Shown here in pieces: positions 52,081-63,377 of a DNA stretch of 64,000 nt (its first letter is position 1; every line of letters begins with the position of its first letter). The position numbers and the translations under genes were made by a program. The notes beneath the pieces are model-generated. The model did not search any database. It was given only the letters and a program-made list of their open reading frames with translations, and was not told the DNA's origin. The DNA is taken from assembly GCA_036504515.1 (NCBI GenBank), contig DASXVA010000012.1, positions 310,001 to 374,000 on the forward strand, read 5' to 3'. The DNA comes from AWTP1-18 sp036504515 (GTDB lineage Bacteria; Pseudomonadota; Gammaproteobacteria; Burkholderiales; Rhodocyclaceae).

Positions 52081-53748
52081 ATGAGCATTCGCCGTCACCT
52101 CCTCGTTCTGATCATCATCGCTGCAGCCGCCTTGCTACTGCTAGGTGGCACAGCCCTTCTCCAATTCCAGCGCAACAACGTCATGATGCGCAACCTGACA
52201 GACGGCGCCATTCCCGGCTTTCTGGCTGCCTCAGAACTCGGCTCCAAGCTCAAGACCCTGCAAATTTCCACCATGAATCTGGTGAATGCACCGGACAACA
52301 CCATCGCCGAGCAATTCAAGGAAAAGGTCGTCGCCGACAAGGCGATACTGCAGCAGGAACTCACGGCCCAACTCAAAATGGCCGATACCCAGGCTCAGCA
52401 AGGCCTCGTCAAACAGGCCCAGGAAAGCCTGCAAAATTACTACGAAGCCCTGGATCAGGTCATCGGTCTGCGCCTGGGAGGACAAAAACTGTTTGCCGAA
52501 GCAGCCATGTCCGGCACGGCAGGCCCCTATCTGCAGGAGCTTGAACAAATCCTCGAAACCCTGCGGGTGGAAAAGCGCCGGACCAAAGAGGGTTCCATTG
52601 AAGCCATCGAAAAAGGTCTCAAGGATTCCGTCCTCATCCTCTCCGTTTCAACAGTGCTTACCTTGCTGATCTTGGGCTTCCTTGGTCATCGCCTGTATCG
52701 CCAGATTTCCCGCCCCCTCAAGGAAATGGAAAGCACCATGGCGGAAATTGCGACGACCCTGGACTTCACCCGGCGCGTCCCCGTGGTCCGTCAGGATGAA
52801 ATAGGCCAGTCCATCAAGGCCTTCAACTCCCTGATCGATACCCTGCAAAAAAGCCTTTCCGAAATGGTGCAGGTGATCCGCAACAATGAAATCGCTGCCA
52901 TGGAAATGCACCAGTCCGCCGTTACCCTGGCCCACATTGCCTCCAGCGGCAACGCCTCCTCCAAGGACATCCAGACGGCCGTGAAGGAAATCCAGTCCCA
53001 GATTGATCGCATCACCCAGGACACCCGCCATGCCGGCAGCCTGACCGAAATATCAGGCCAGCAAGCCACCGAAAACGGACAGGTCATCCGTGAAGCCATC
53101 GACCGTATCCACGCCCTCTCCAACAGTGTCGAATCCGCTGCCGACCGGGTTTATGCCCTCGCCACCGCAGGTGGCAACATCGCCAGCCAAGTGCAGGAAA
53201 TTCGGGAAATTGCCGATCAGACAAATCTGCTAGCCCTCAATGCGGCCATCGAAGCGGCCAGAGCCGGCGAAACGGGGCGAGGATTTGCCGTGGTGGCAGA
53301 CGAGGTGCGAAAACTGGCAGAGCGGGTTTCCTGCGCGACCCAATCCATCTCGGAACAGGTCAAGGACATCGCCCTGACCTCGGGCCAATCCACCGACCTG
53401 ATGCGTCAAGTCGTGACAGACATGAAGCTCAATATCGAACTGACCAGTTCCGCCGGCAATGCCATGACAAACATTGAGACATCCGCTCGGGAAGTCATTT
53501 CCGTGGTGGATCAAATCGGTCAACAAGTCACCGTCGGCCACGCTTCCAGCAAAGAAATCGTGGTCCAGGTCGACACCATTGAAAGCCTCATGGGTAAGGC
53601 CAATCTTGCGGCGAATCACACCAAGGATTTTGCCGACACCATCCGCAATATCTCCGGTCAGATGGCCGGTATCGTCAATCGCTTCCAGATCGGCGAAACC
53701 AAGATATCAACCTCCGCCGCAGGTCAAGGAAGTATCAGTCTCTACTGA
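52081..53748 (+). CDS. Methyl-accepting chemotaxis protein
   Basis: 555 residues. TM1 (about 8-25), a periplasmic helical domain of about 165 residues (four-helix-bundle type, MCP_signal-adjacent), TM2 (about 188-208), HAMP (RLYRQISRPLKEMESTMAEIA), then the signalling domain with LLALNAAIEAARAGETGRGFAVVADEVRKLAERV. Ligand is unknown; no C-terminal NWETF pentapeptide. It is not in a che operon; the efflux genes precede it and a DUF2789 gene converges with it. Confidence 0.93.
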   Translation: MSIRRHLLVLIIIAAAALLLLGGTALLQFQRNNVMMRNLTDGAIPGFLAASELGSKLKTLQISTMNLVNAPDNTIAEQFKEKVVADKAILQQELTAQLKMADTQAQQGLVKQAQESLQNYYEALDQVIGLRLGGQKLFAEAAMSGTAGPYLQELEQILETLRVEKRRTKEGSIEAIEKGLKDSVLILSVSTVLTLLILGFLGHRLYRQISRPLKEMESTMAEIATTLDFTRRVPVVRQDEIGQSIKAFNSLIDTLQKSLSEMVQVIRNNEIAAMEMHQSAVTLAHIASSGNASSKDIQTAVKEIQSQIDRITQDTRHAGSLTEISGQQATENGQVIREAIDRIHALSNSVESAADRVYALATAGGNIASQVQEIREIADQTNLLALNAAIEAARAGETGRGFAVVADEVRKLAERVSCATQSISEQVKDIALTSGQSTDLMRQVVTDMKLNIELTSSAGNAMTNIETSAREVISVVDQIGQQVTVGHASSKEIVVQVDTIESLMGKANLAANHTKDFADTIRNISGQMAGIVNRFQIGETKISTSAAGQGSISLY

Positions 53749-53750
53749 GA

Positions 53751-53990
53751 TCAGCGCACAGCGCGAAAGCGGAGATTCAACTCATCCACCACTTCGGCCC
53801 AATCGGCATCCTCCAGAATTTCTACTTGGAGGAAAGCCGCCTGGGCGGGAGACCAAAAAACTCCATCGGCCAAGGCAATATCTTCAGCCAGTGGGCCGTG
53901 AGCGGCGATAAACATATCAATAGACGTATCGTCCGCCGGCAATCCTAACTGCGCAAACAACTGATTCATCGAGTGTTGTGGGTATTCCAT
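53751..53990 (-). CDS. DUF2789 family protein
   Basis: 79 residues, with the family pattern MNQLFAQLGLPADD and FWSPAQAAFL ... EDADWAEVVDELNLRFR. Function unknown; small cytoplasmic acidic protein. ATG at 53990 follows AGGAGAT with good spacing. It converges with the chemoreceptor gene, their stops two bases apart. Confidence 0.85.
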   Translation of the reverse strand: MEYPQHSMNQLFAQLGLPADDTSIDMFIAAHGPLAEDIALADGVFWSPAQAAFLQVEILEDADWAEVVDELNLRFRAVR

Positions 53991-54332
53991 GGCACATCTC
54001 CTTTGCCTTGCTTTATCGTTCTTCTGATATCAGCCTAGCCCAGTCGCACCCTGCTGTCCATGACAAAAGAATTCCACCTAGTGAGTGTGGCATTTCCTGT
54101 GCATTTTTTGAGGCCAGGAGCCTAGAACATTCAAAAAATCTGATGAACTTATCAATACGTATATAAGGTATAGCTAACCGGTATTAGTTTTAGGATCATG
54201 GTTTCCCTCATGACAGACAACATCCAGAGGCACGTCAACCCGACAAAAACAGTGGGAAACACCGAATAAAGTAGTCTCGACCTCAATAATTTGACTAAGA
54301 TGCGTCGAATCTGAAATGTGGTTTGCCATTAC
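53991..54332. other. Intergenic region before the diguanylate cyclase gene
   Basis: A 342-bp AT-rich gap between divergent genes. It must hold promoters for the small DUF2789 gene and for the diguanylate cyclase. The AT-rich block around 54160-54180 is a promoter candidate; no repeat, RNA or gene can be recognised. Confidence 0.5.
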
Positions 54333-55505
54333 ATGAAGCAAGACTCACTGTTTGAACGACTTTGGACCCAAACTTGGTCCTTGATCCTGGTTGAAATGAG
54401 CCGCCAGGAAATCGCTTGGCTAATGGCTCCCCGTGGTCATATCACTTTGCTCGATACCCGCCGTACCAGCATGATCGTTTCACGGGTGCGCATGGTGGCA
54501 GGGTTGTTCACCATCCTGACGCCACTCTGGCTAATACTGGATATTTTGGCCCTACCACCGGAGGTCTGGCACGGCCTCATGTACTGTCGCCTCGCGACGA
54601 CCATCGCCTTTGCCGCCCTTTTTCTGTCCCCCGCACCCCGCAACGGTATCTTGGGCGCCTATCGGACATTGGCCATGTTGCTTGCCATCCCCACGGCCTT
54701 CTTCATCTATACCTACCTGCACATGTCCCAGTTCAAGCTGGAAGGTTTGCAGCAGGCTTTTGCCGTTGGCTATGCCTACCTGCCCTTTGTCATGCTGGCC
54801 GGTTTGTCGATCTTTCCCCTTACGCTGCTGGAAAGCATGGCCTTCGCCACCCCCATGCTCTTGAGCCAGATGGCTGCCGCCTACCTGAACCTGCCGGTAT
54901 TGTCCTGGCCTACTTTTGCCGCTTCTTTCTGGCTCCTGCTGCTGATCACTGCCGTCTCCACTTTGGCTGGGATTTCACAACTGGCGTTCATGATCGTCCT
55001 GATCCGGGAAGCCATCCGCGACAACCTCACCGGCTGTTACTCCCGGGGCAGCGGCGAAGAACTGCTCAAGCTGCAATTCAGCATGGCAGATCGCAACGCC
55101 CAGCCCTTGACGGTTGCCTTTCTCGACATCGACCATTTCAAACAGGTCAATGACAAATTCGGCCACGAAGCTGGCGACCGCCTGCTGGCCGGCGTATCCC
55201 TCGCCCTGCGCCAACCATTGCGGACGGTGGACATGCTGGTGCGCTGGGGCGGTGAAGAATTTCTGCTGATCATGCCCAACACCGATATCGTCCAGGCCGA
55301 AACCGCCCTGCAACGCATCACGGGTCTTGGCCTGGGTTTCCGTCCCGACGGCACGCCCATTACGGCCAGCGTTGGTATCGCCGAGCTGATTGCTGATGGC
55401 ACAACAGACTGGAAGACTCTGGTTGAAATCGCCGATGCCCGCATGTACGAAGCCAAACGTACGGGCCGCAACCGCATCGTCAGCAGTGGAGCCCTGCCGG
55501 CTTAA
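54333..55505 (+). CDS. Membrane-bound diguanylate cyclase (GGDEF)
   Basis: 390 residues. About six membrane helices form an N-terminal sensor (residues 60-210), and the GGDEF domain has GGEEF at residue about 305, FLDIDHFKQVND and an inhibitory I-site RTVD five residues before GGEEF. It should make c-di-GMP with feedback inhibition. The sensor domain is not of a recognised MASE class with certainty. The start at 54333 is used; a GTG 15 bases upstream is an alternative. It is monocistronic and divergent from the DUF2789 gene. Confidence 0.92.
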   Translation: MKQDSLFERLWTQTWSLILVEMSRQEIAWLMAPRGHITLLDTRRTSMIVSRVRMVAGLFTILTPLWLILDILALPPEVWHGLMYCRLATTIAFAALFLSPAPRNGILGAYRTLAMLLAIPTAFFIYTYLHMSQFKLEGLQQAFAVGYAYLPFVMLAGLSIFPLTLLESMAFATPMLLSQMAAAYLNLPVLSWPTFAASFWLLLLITAVSTLAGISQLAFMIVLIREAIRDNLTGCYSRGSGEELLKLQFSMADRNAQPLTVAFLDIDHFKQVNDKFGHEAGDRLLAGVSLALRQPLRTVDMLVRWGGEEFLLIMPNTDIVQAETALQRITGLGLGFRPDGTPITASVGIAELIADGTTDWKTLVEIADARMYEAKRTGRNRIVSSGALPA

Positions 55506-55596
55506 GCAAGTACGGGCGGTGCTGCGGTAATAAGAAACAGCACCGTTCCATGGCGACAGACACGATGACCGTATCTATCGAACCCCCACCCCCAGT

Positions 55597-56508
55597 TCAA
55601 CTCAAAACAAAATTCTTATCCGGCAGTGGCAAGGCTGGTACTGGCTCGCCCAGCATTTCTTTCAGGCTGGACTCGATGCCGATCACCAGCGCATCCAGAG
55701 GCAAGTCGTTACCCTGCATGCCGAAGGGCTCTTCGATTTCATGACTGAACTCCTCCAGGGTAAAGAAGGTGTAGGAGACGAAGGCCACCACCAGGGGCAT
55801 CATGATGCCCACCGTTTCTTCCAAGCCGAAGGGCAGCAGGATGCAATAAAGATAGGCACTGCGATGGAGAATCACGGTGTAAGTGAAGGGCAAGGGCGTA
55901 TTGGCGATGCGTTCACACCCCCCCCAGGAGCGGGACAGGTTGTCCAGATTTTCTTCCATGCGCTGGGCGAGGACAGGATCCAGGCCATCCACTTCCCGCA
56001 TTTTCCGGGTGCCTTCCGCCTGCCACAACAGTAGCGCCACCGGGACATTGCTCTTTTGGCAGACCTGATCCAGCACATCTTTCGGTAGCAGGGACTCCAG
56101 GCCGTTGCGGCTGTCCAGCCCCCGCAGTTGATTGCGCATGGATGCCGCAAACGCTGCCAAGCCAAGGATGAAGGTACGAATTTCCGTTGTCTGCACAGGA
56201 AACGTCAGGGCTTGCCGGGCCAGATTGCGCGTATCGATCAGCACACCGCCCCAAAGTTTGCGGGCCTCCCAATAGCGGTCATAGCTGGCGTTGATGCGAA
56301 AGCCGAGAAAGATCGCCAGGGCCACGCCCATAAGGGAGAACGGCGCGGAGGTCAGGTTGATGTGATAACCGAGAAAATCGCTCTTGAAGAAAACGACCCC
56401 GCAGGACAGCAGAAAAATGAAAGTCTGCTGGGTAAGGATTTTGGTAACGATGGAGCCGCGACGAACAAACAGCATGCGCAGCCAGTGAGGACGGGGACGA
56501 ACGATCAT
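55597..56508 (-). CDS. Bestrophin-like (YneE/RFP-TM) chloride-channel family protein
   Basis: 303 residues with four hydrophobic regions and the family motif RINASYDRYWEARKLWGGVLIDTRNLARQ, plus FTLEEFSHEIEEPFGMQGNDLPLD near the C-terminus, as in bacterial bestrophin homologues (UPF0187). These form pentameric anion channels. It stands alone, between the diguanylate cyclase and the amtB terminator; start ATG at 56508. Confidence 0.9.
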   Translation of the reverse strand: MIVRPRPHWLRMLFVRRGSIVTKILTQQTFIFLLSCGVVFFKSDFLGYHINLTSAPFSLMGVALAIFLGFRINASYDRYWEARKLWGGVLIDTRNLARQALTFPVQTTEIRTFILGLAAFAASMRNQLRGLDSRNGLESLLPKDVLDQVCQKSNVPVALLLWQAEGTRKMREVDGLDPVLAQRMEENLDNLSRSWGGCERIANTPLPFTYTVILHRSAYLYCILLPFGLEETVGIMMPLVVAFVSYTFFTLEEFSHEIEEPFGMQGNDLPLDALVIGIESSLKEMLGEPVPALPLPDKNFVLS

Positions 56509-56653
56509 GAAAGAAACACCGAATCAGAAACAGGACGAAGGGGTGGCATGTTACTGATGAAGCGAGTGGTAGATATTTCAATTTCGGGCCAATTCACCCG
56601 GCGACACTGATTACGACAGGAATTTTGAGGCGGCCAGACACGTTCCCGTCCCC

Positions 56654-56679
56654 AAAAAAGCGGGGGCCGAAGCCCCCGC
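56654..56679 (-). terminator. Terminator after amtB
   Basis: Stem GCGGGGGC/GCCCCCGC with a four-base TTCG-like loop and six T residues on the minus strand, 31 bases after the amtB stop. Confidence 0.93.
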
Positions 56680-56709
56680 AAACTGGTAACACCACTACAA
56701 ACTTTTCAA

Positions 56710-58203
56710 TCAGAGGTGATAGGCAGACTCACCATGGGAGGCAGTGTCCAGGCCTTCGCGCTCGTCTTCTTCGCTGACGCGCAGACCCACGGTCTTGTCA
56801 GCAATGAAGTAGGCGATCACGGAAACCACACCGGACCAGACGACGGAAGTGCCGACACCCCAGACTTGCGCAATCACTTGGGTCGTCATGTCGAAGTCGC
56901 CCACCTTGTTGGCCACGTAGTCATAAACGCCGGTACCACCCAGGTCGGGAGAGACGAAGACGCCGGTGAGGATGGCACCCATGATGCCGCCCACGCCGTG
57001 CACACCGAAGACGTCGAGGCTGTCATCAGCGCCGAGCATTTTCTTCAGGCCATTCACACCCCACAGGCAGACCACGCCAGCCAGAAGGCCGATCACCAGC
57101 GCACCCATCACACCGACATAACCGCAAGCAGGCGTAATGGCCACCAAGCCGGCGATAGCACCAGAGGCGGCACCCAGCATGGAGGGCTTACCCTTGATTA
57201 CCCATTCACCGAAGGTCCAGGCCACCGTTGCAGCGCAGGTAGCGAGGAAGGTGTTGATGAAGGCCAGGGTGGCGGTGCCGGAGGCTTCCAGATTGGAACC
57301 CACGTTGAAACCGAACCAGCCCACCCACAGCAGGGAAGCGCCGATCATGGTCATGGTCAGGCTGTGAGGCGCCATGGATTCTTTGCCGAAGCCGACACGC
57401 TTGCCGATCATGAAGGCACCGACGATACCGGCCATGGCGGCGTTGATATGCACCACAGTACCGCCCGCGAAGTCGATTGCGCCCTTTTGGAACAGGAAGC
57501 CTGCCGTTGCATTGGCAGCGTCAGCGGCAGCCGCATCGGTATACGCATCGGGACCAGCCCAATACCAGACCATGTGCGCGATAGGCAGATAGCTGAAGGT
57601 GAACCAGATCACCATGAACACCAGAACACCGGCAAACTTGGCGCGTTCAGCAAAGGAGCCGATGATCAGCGTGGGCGTAATGGCCGCAAAGGTCATCTGG
57701 AAAGCGATGTAGATGAACTCGGGGATATACACGCCCTTACTGAAGGTGGCTGCGCCGCTATCCGGCGTGACACCCTTGAGGAACAGCTTGCTGAAGCCGC
57801 CGAAGAAAGCGTTGCCTTCAGTGAAAGCCAGGCTGTAGCCGTAGATACACCAGAGCACGCCCAACAGCGAGAAGGTGACGAACACCTGCATCATGATGGA
57901 GAGCATGTTCTTGGAGCGCACCATGCCGCCGTAGAACAGGGGCAGACCGGGCACGGCCATCATGATCACCAGCAAGGTGGCCACGATCATCCAGGAAGTA
58001 TCGCCTTTGTTGGGGGCGGGGGTCGCCGGCGCAGCTTCGGCAGCCGCCGGTGCAGGAGCAGCAGCCGGTGCCACAGCGGGAGCAGGTGCCTTGGCATCCG
58101 CCGCCGCGGCGACAGGTGCCTCAGCAGGCTTGTCGTCCGCCATGGCAGGGGTTGCCAGCGTGAAGGCCCCGAACAGGGCCAGCAATGCAATCAAGCGTTT
58201 CAT
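56710..58203 (-). CDS. amtB: Ammonium transporter AmtB
   Basis: 497 residues: a signal peptide (about 1-22), an unusual 55-residue Ala/Pro linker, then the 11-helix Amt core. The pore His pair is in VVHINAAMAG and GVHGVGGI, and DDSLDVFGVHGVGG is the family signature. It passes ammonium/ammonia across the inner membrane. It follows glnK by 16 bp; GlnK blocks the pore when nitrogen is ample. Confidence 0.96.
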   Translation of the reverse strand: MKRLIALLALFGAFTLATPAMADDKPAEAPVAAAADAKAPAPAVAPAAAPAPAAAEAAPATPAPNKGDTSWMIVATLLVIMMAVPGLPLFYGGMVRSKNMLSIMMQVFVTFSLLGVLWCIYGYSLAFTEGNAFFGGFSKLFLKGVTPDSGAATFSKGVYIPEFIYIAFQMTFAAITPTLIIGSFAERAKFAGVLVFMVIWFTFSYLPIAHMVWYWAGPDAYTDAAAADAANATAGFLFQKGAIDFAGGTVVHINAAMAGIVGAFMIGKRVGFGKESMAPHSLTMTMIGASLLWVGWFGFNVGSNLEASGTATLAFINTFLATCAATVAWTFGEWVIKGKPSMLGAASGAIAGLVAITPACGYVGVMGALVIGLLAGVVCLWGVNGLKKMLGADDSLDVFGVHGVGGIMGAILTGVFVSPDLGGTGVYDYVANKVGDFDMTTQVIAQVWGVGTSVVWSGVVSVIAYFIADKTVGLRVSEEDEREGLDTASHGESAYHL

Positions 58204-58219
58204 GTTGGGTATCCTTTTC

Positions 58220-58558
<339 letters not shown>

Positions 58559-58933
58559 GTTGGCTCCTAGGTTGGTAAGACAAAATCATCCACGGCAGAA
58601 AGGTGGCAAGCATCTTTCCCGGCAATAAGGAGACCAGACAGATAGAGACAAAAAGAGCGTCCGGAGGACAGCTCGAATGACACAAACCATCTTGACCATC
58701 GTTTGCCGACGATTCCGGGCTTGTGTTCACCGAAAGATTCACAAAAAGAATCTTTGTTTAATATTGTGCATATCTTATTCCCTAAGGTCAATAAAAATTC
58801 CCTTCATTAGCTAATTTTTTAGTAACCCCAATAGCCCCATGAAAGCAGGCAGAAGGCAATGAATCGCCAAGAAGCCGCACCATTGAAGGTTTTCCCGCGA
58901 TAAGTACACCGCAGGGCAACCCCGGATTTTCCA
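58559..58933. other. Intergenic region upstream of glnK
   Basis: About 375 bp before the umuD promoter. A sigma54 promoter would be expected for glnK; the nearest match on the minus strand (58621-58636) has the two boxes one base too far apart, so none is called. Nothing else is recognisable. Confidence 0.5.
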
Positions 58934-58980
58934 TTGACAACTGAACGAACGATCACTATTCTTTAATGAACGATAGTTCA
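58934..58980 (+). promoter_or_regulatory. umuDC promoter with two candidate operator boxes
   Basis: TTGACA (58934-58939), a 17-base spacer, and TATTCT (58957-58962) form a strong sigma70 promoter. Two similar 14-base boxes overlap it: TGAACGAACGATCA (58942-58955) and the perfect palindrome TGAACGATAGTTCA (58967-58980), 25 bp apart centre to centre. Placement fits repression by a LexA-like protein, but the boxes are of the GAAC-N4-GTTC type, not the CTGT-N8-ACAG type usual in Betaproteobacteria. Confidence 0.65.
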
Positions 58981-58994
58981 CTTTGGTTACCATT

Positions 58995-59474
58995 ATGTCC
59001 GGACACCACGGCCACCCTCTTCCCGGCCCCATCTTCTCCTTCCCCCGCGACGAAAGCTGTATCCCCCTGCCCGGCTATCCGCTCCTGCAGGGCGTTCCCG
59101 CCGGATTCCCCTCCCCCGCCGCCAACTTTGCCGAAACCCGCCTCGACCTGGAGGAGCACCTGATCCGGCAGAAGGACGCCACCTTTTTCGTCCGCGTCCA
59201 GGGTCATTCCATGATCGGCTTCGGCATCCATGACGGAGACCTGCTGGTGGTGGACCGGGCCCTGACGGCGGAGGACCAGTCCGTGGTCATTGCCCTGGTG
59301 GATGGCGAATTCACCGTCAAACAACTGCGCCGCCTACCCGATGGCGTCCTGCTCCGCTCCGGCAACCCCGGCCATGGCGACATCCTCGTTAGCGGCGACC
59401 AGACCCTGAGCATCTGGGGCGTGGTGATCTGGTCCATCCATTCCACCCGCCCCACCCAGAAAAAAATGGCATGA
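58995..59474 (+). CDS. umuD: UmuD-type S24 peptidase, DNA polymerase V subunit precursor
   Basis: 159 residues. Self-cleavage Ala-Gly in VPAGFPSPAANF, nucleophile Ser in VQGHSMIGFGI and Lys in VDGEFTVKQL, all as in UmuD. RecA filaments induce self-cleavage to UmuD', which joins UmuC for translesion synthesis. The stop overlaps umuC (ATGA). The ATG at 58995 has no strong ribosome site. Confidence 0.93.
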   Translation: MSGHHGHPLPGPIFSFPRDESCIPLPGYPLLQGVPAGFPSPAANFAETRLDLEEHLIRQKDATFFVRVQGHSMIGFGIHDGDLLVVDRALTAEDQSVVIALVDGEFTVKQLRRLPDGVLLRSGNPGHGDILVSGDQTLSIWGVVIWSIHSTRPTQKKMA

Positions 59475-60742
59475 GCTTCGCCCTGGTGGATGGCAATAAC
59501 TTTTATGTGTCCTGCGAACGGGTTTTCAATCCGGCCCTGAACGACAAGCCGGTAGTGGTGCTGTCCAACAACGACGGCTGCGTGGTATCCCGCAGCGCCG
59601 AAGCCAAAGCCCTGGGCATCAAGATGGCGGCCCCCTGGTTCAAGATTCGGGACGAAGCCGAAAAGCTGGGCGTGATGGCCTTCTCCTCCAACTACGCCCT
59701 CTACGCCGACATGTCGAACCGCATGATGTCCATCCTGGCGGGCTTTTCTCCCCACCAGGAGGTCTATTCCATTGACGAATGTTTTCTCGGCCTGCAAGGC
59801 CTCAAAGAGCCGGACCGAGAAGCCTGGGGGCAAACCATCCGCCAGCGGGTGCGGCAATGGACGGGCCTGTCCGTCGGCGTCGGTATCGGCCCCACCCGCA
59901 CCCTGTCCAAACTGGCCAACCACTGCGCCAAGATGCACCTGGCCGGCAACGACTGGGTTTGCGACCTCGCCACCCTGAGCAAGAATGAACAGGATGCCCT
60001 GCTGGCCACCTTGCCGGTGGGCACCGTATGGGGCGTGGGCTGGCGCCTGGGCCGCACCCTGCGGGACTTGGGCATTGCCACCATACTCGATCTGAAACGG
60101 GCCGATCCCAAGACCCTGCGCCGCCGCTTTTCCGTGACCATGGAAAAAACCGTGGCCGAACTCAACGGCAGCTCCTGCATCGACATCCACGACCTGGCCG
60201 AAGCCAAACGACAAGTGATTTGTTCCCGCTCCTTCGGCCAACTGGTCAGCAACGAAGCCTCCCTGCGGGAAGCCGTAGCCCACTTCACCGCCCTGGCGGC
60301 GGAAAAACTGCGGGCCCAGTCCTCCCGCACCGAATCTGTCCACATCTACATCCGCACCCCGGCCCACCGGGACGATCTGCCCCAGCACCACGGTAGCCTG
60401 ACCATCCCGCTGCCCGAGCCCACGGATGACACCCTGATCCTGACCCGGCTCGCCCTTTGGGCCCTGAAGAAAATCTACCGGGAGGGCTATCGCTATCTGA
60501 AGGCGGGCATCGTCCTTACCGAACTGAGTGCCGCCCACCAGGGCCAGATGAGCCTGATCGGCCTCTCCGGCAGCCACCCGGCCCTGATGCGAACCCTGGA
60601 TCAGATCAATGCCCGCTGGGGCCGCGGCACCCTGATTTCCGGTGCGGAAGGAAAACGCCTGGACTGGCCCATGCGCCGCAACCGGATGTCACCCAGCTAT
60701 ACCACCCGGTGGCAGGAATTGATGACAGCCACAGCGGGTTAA
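59471..60742 (+). CDS. umuC: DNA polymerase V catalytic subunit UmuC
   Basis: 423 residues of the Y-family polymerase: ALVDGNNFYVSCERVF and SIDECFLGL give the catalytic acids, with helix-hairpin-helix and little-finger domains after residue 170. It makes error-prone copies across lesions with UmuD'. Translation is coupled to umuD. No terminator is obvious before the katG region. Confidence 0.95.
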   Translation: MSFALVDGNNFYVSCERVFNPALNDKPVVVLSNNDGCVVSRSAEAKALGIKMAAPWFKIRDEAEKLGVMAFSSNYALYADMSNRMMSILAGFSPHQEVYSIDECFLGLQGLKEPDREAWGQTIRQRVRQWTGLSVGVGIGPTRTLSKLANHCAKMHLAGNDWVCDLATLSKNEQDALLATLPVGTVWGVGWRLGRTLRDLGIATILDLKRADPKTLRRRFSVTMEKTVAELNGSSCIDIHDLAEAKRQVICSRSFGQLVSNEASLREAVAHFTALAAEKLRAQSSRTESVHIYIRTPAHRDDLPQHHGSLTIPLPEPTDDTLILTRLALWALKKIYREGYRYLKAGIVLTELSAAHQGQMSLIGLSGSHPALMRTLDQINARWGRGTLISGAEGKRLDWPMRRNRMSPSYTTRWQELMTATAG

Positions 60743-60960
60743 AGCCAACCATCAGGAACCAGTTCCGCCTGCAGAACACCTGCAAACAATCGCCTTTGCC
60801 ATGAGATAAGAGCCCGCACTCCATACCTTTTCCCAAAGACTCGTCGCTGTTTTTTTCAGCGGGTACTATGGATCGAATGACTAAAAGCTATTGGATCCAT
60901 GGCTGCTGAGCCCCTAGACTGAACCGGGTAACGAATCACAAATTGACGGAGGGAATGACC

Positions 60961-63156
<2,196 letters not shown>

Positions 63157-63188
63157 CCGGAAGGGATTAGCTTAAAAATCCCCCTGTA

Positions 63189-63239
63189 GCGCAGTCTCGA
63201 CTGAACATCGGCTTATTCCGAATCTGGTAGAGACTGCGC
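63189..63239. terminator. Inverted repeat downstream of katG
   Basis: Ten-base arms GCGCAGTCTC (63189-63198) and GAGACTGCGC (63230-63239) around a 31-base centre. It is 33 bases after the katG stop. The long loop and absence of a T-run make terminator function uncertain. Confidence 0.45.
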
Positions 63240-63377
63240 AAATTTCTTCCCGCGCTGAAATGATGGTGACGACTCCACATTCACTAATCATTAAATACTT
63301 ATACGGATAATTTGGTTTGGTTCCCTGTTGCAGGGAAATACATTGTGTAGCCCCTATAACTATTCGGAGCTACTCCA

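Noticed and set aside
58621..58636. Sigma54-like promoter for glnK on the minus strand
   Set aside because: The TGG and TTGC boxes are one base too far apart and the -24 box lacks the conserved CAC.
60868..60900. OxyR or other peroxide-sensor site upstream of katG
   Set aside because: Only a seven-base inverted repeat is seen; the ATAG/CTAT spacing of OxyR sites is absent.
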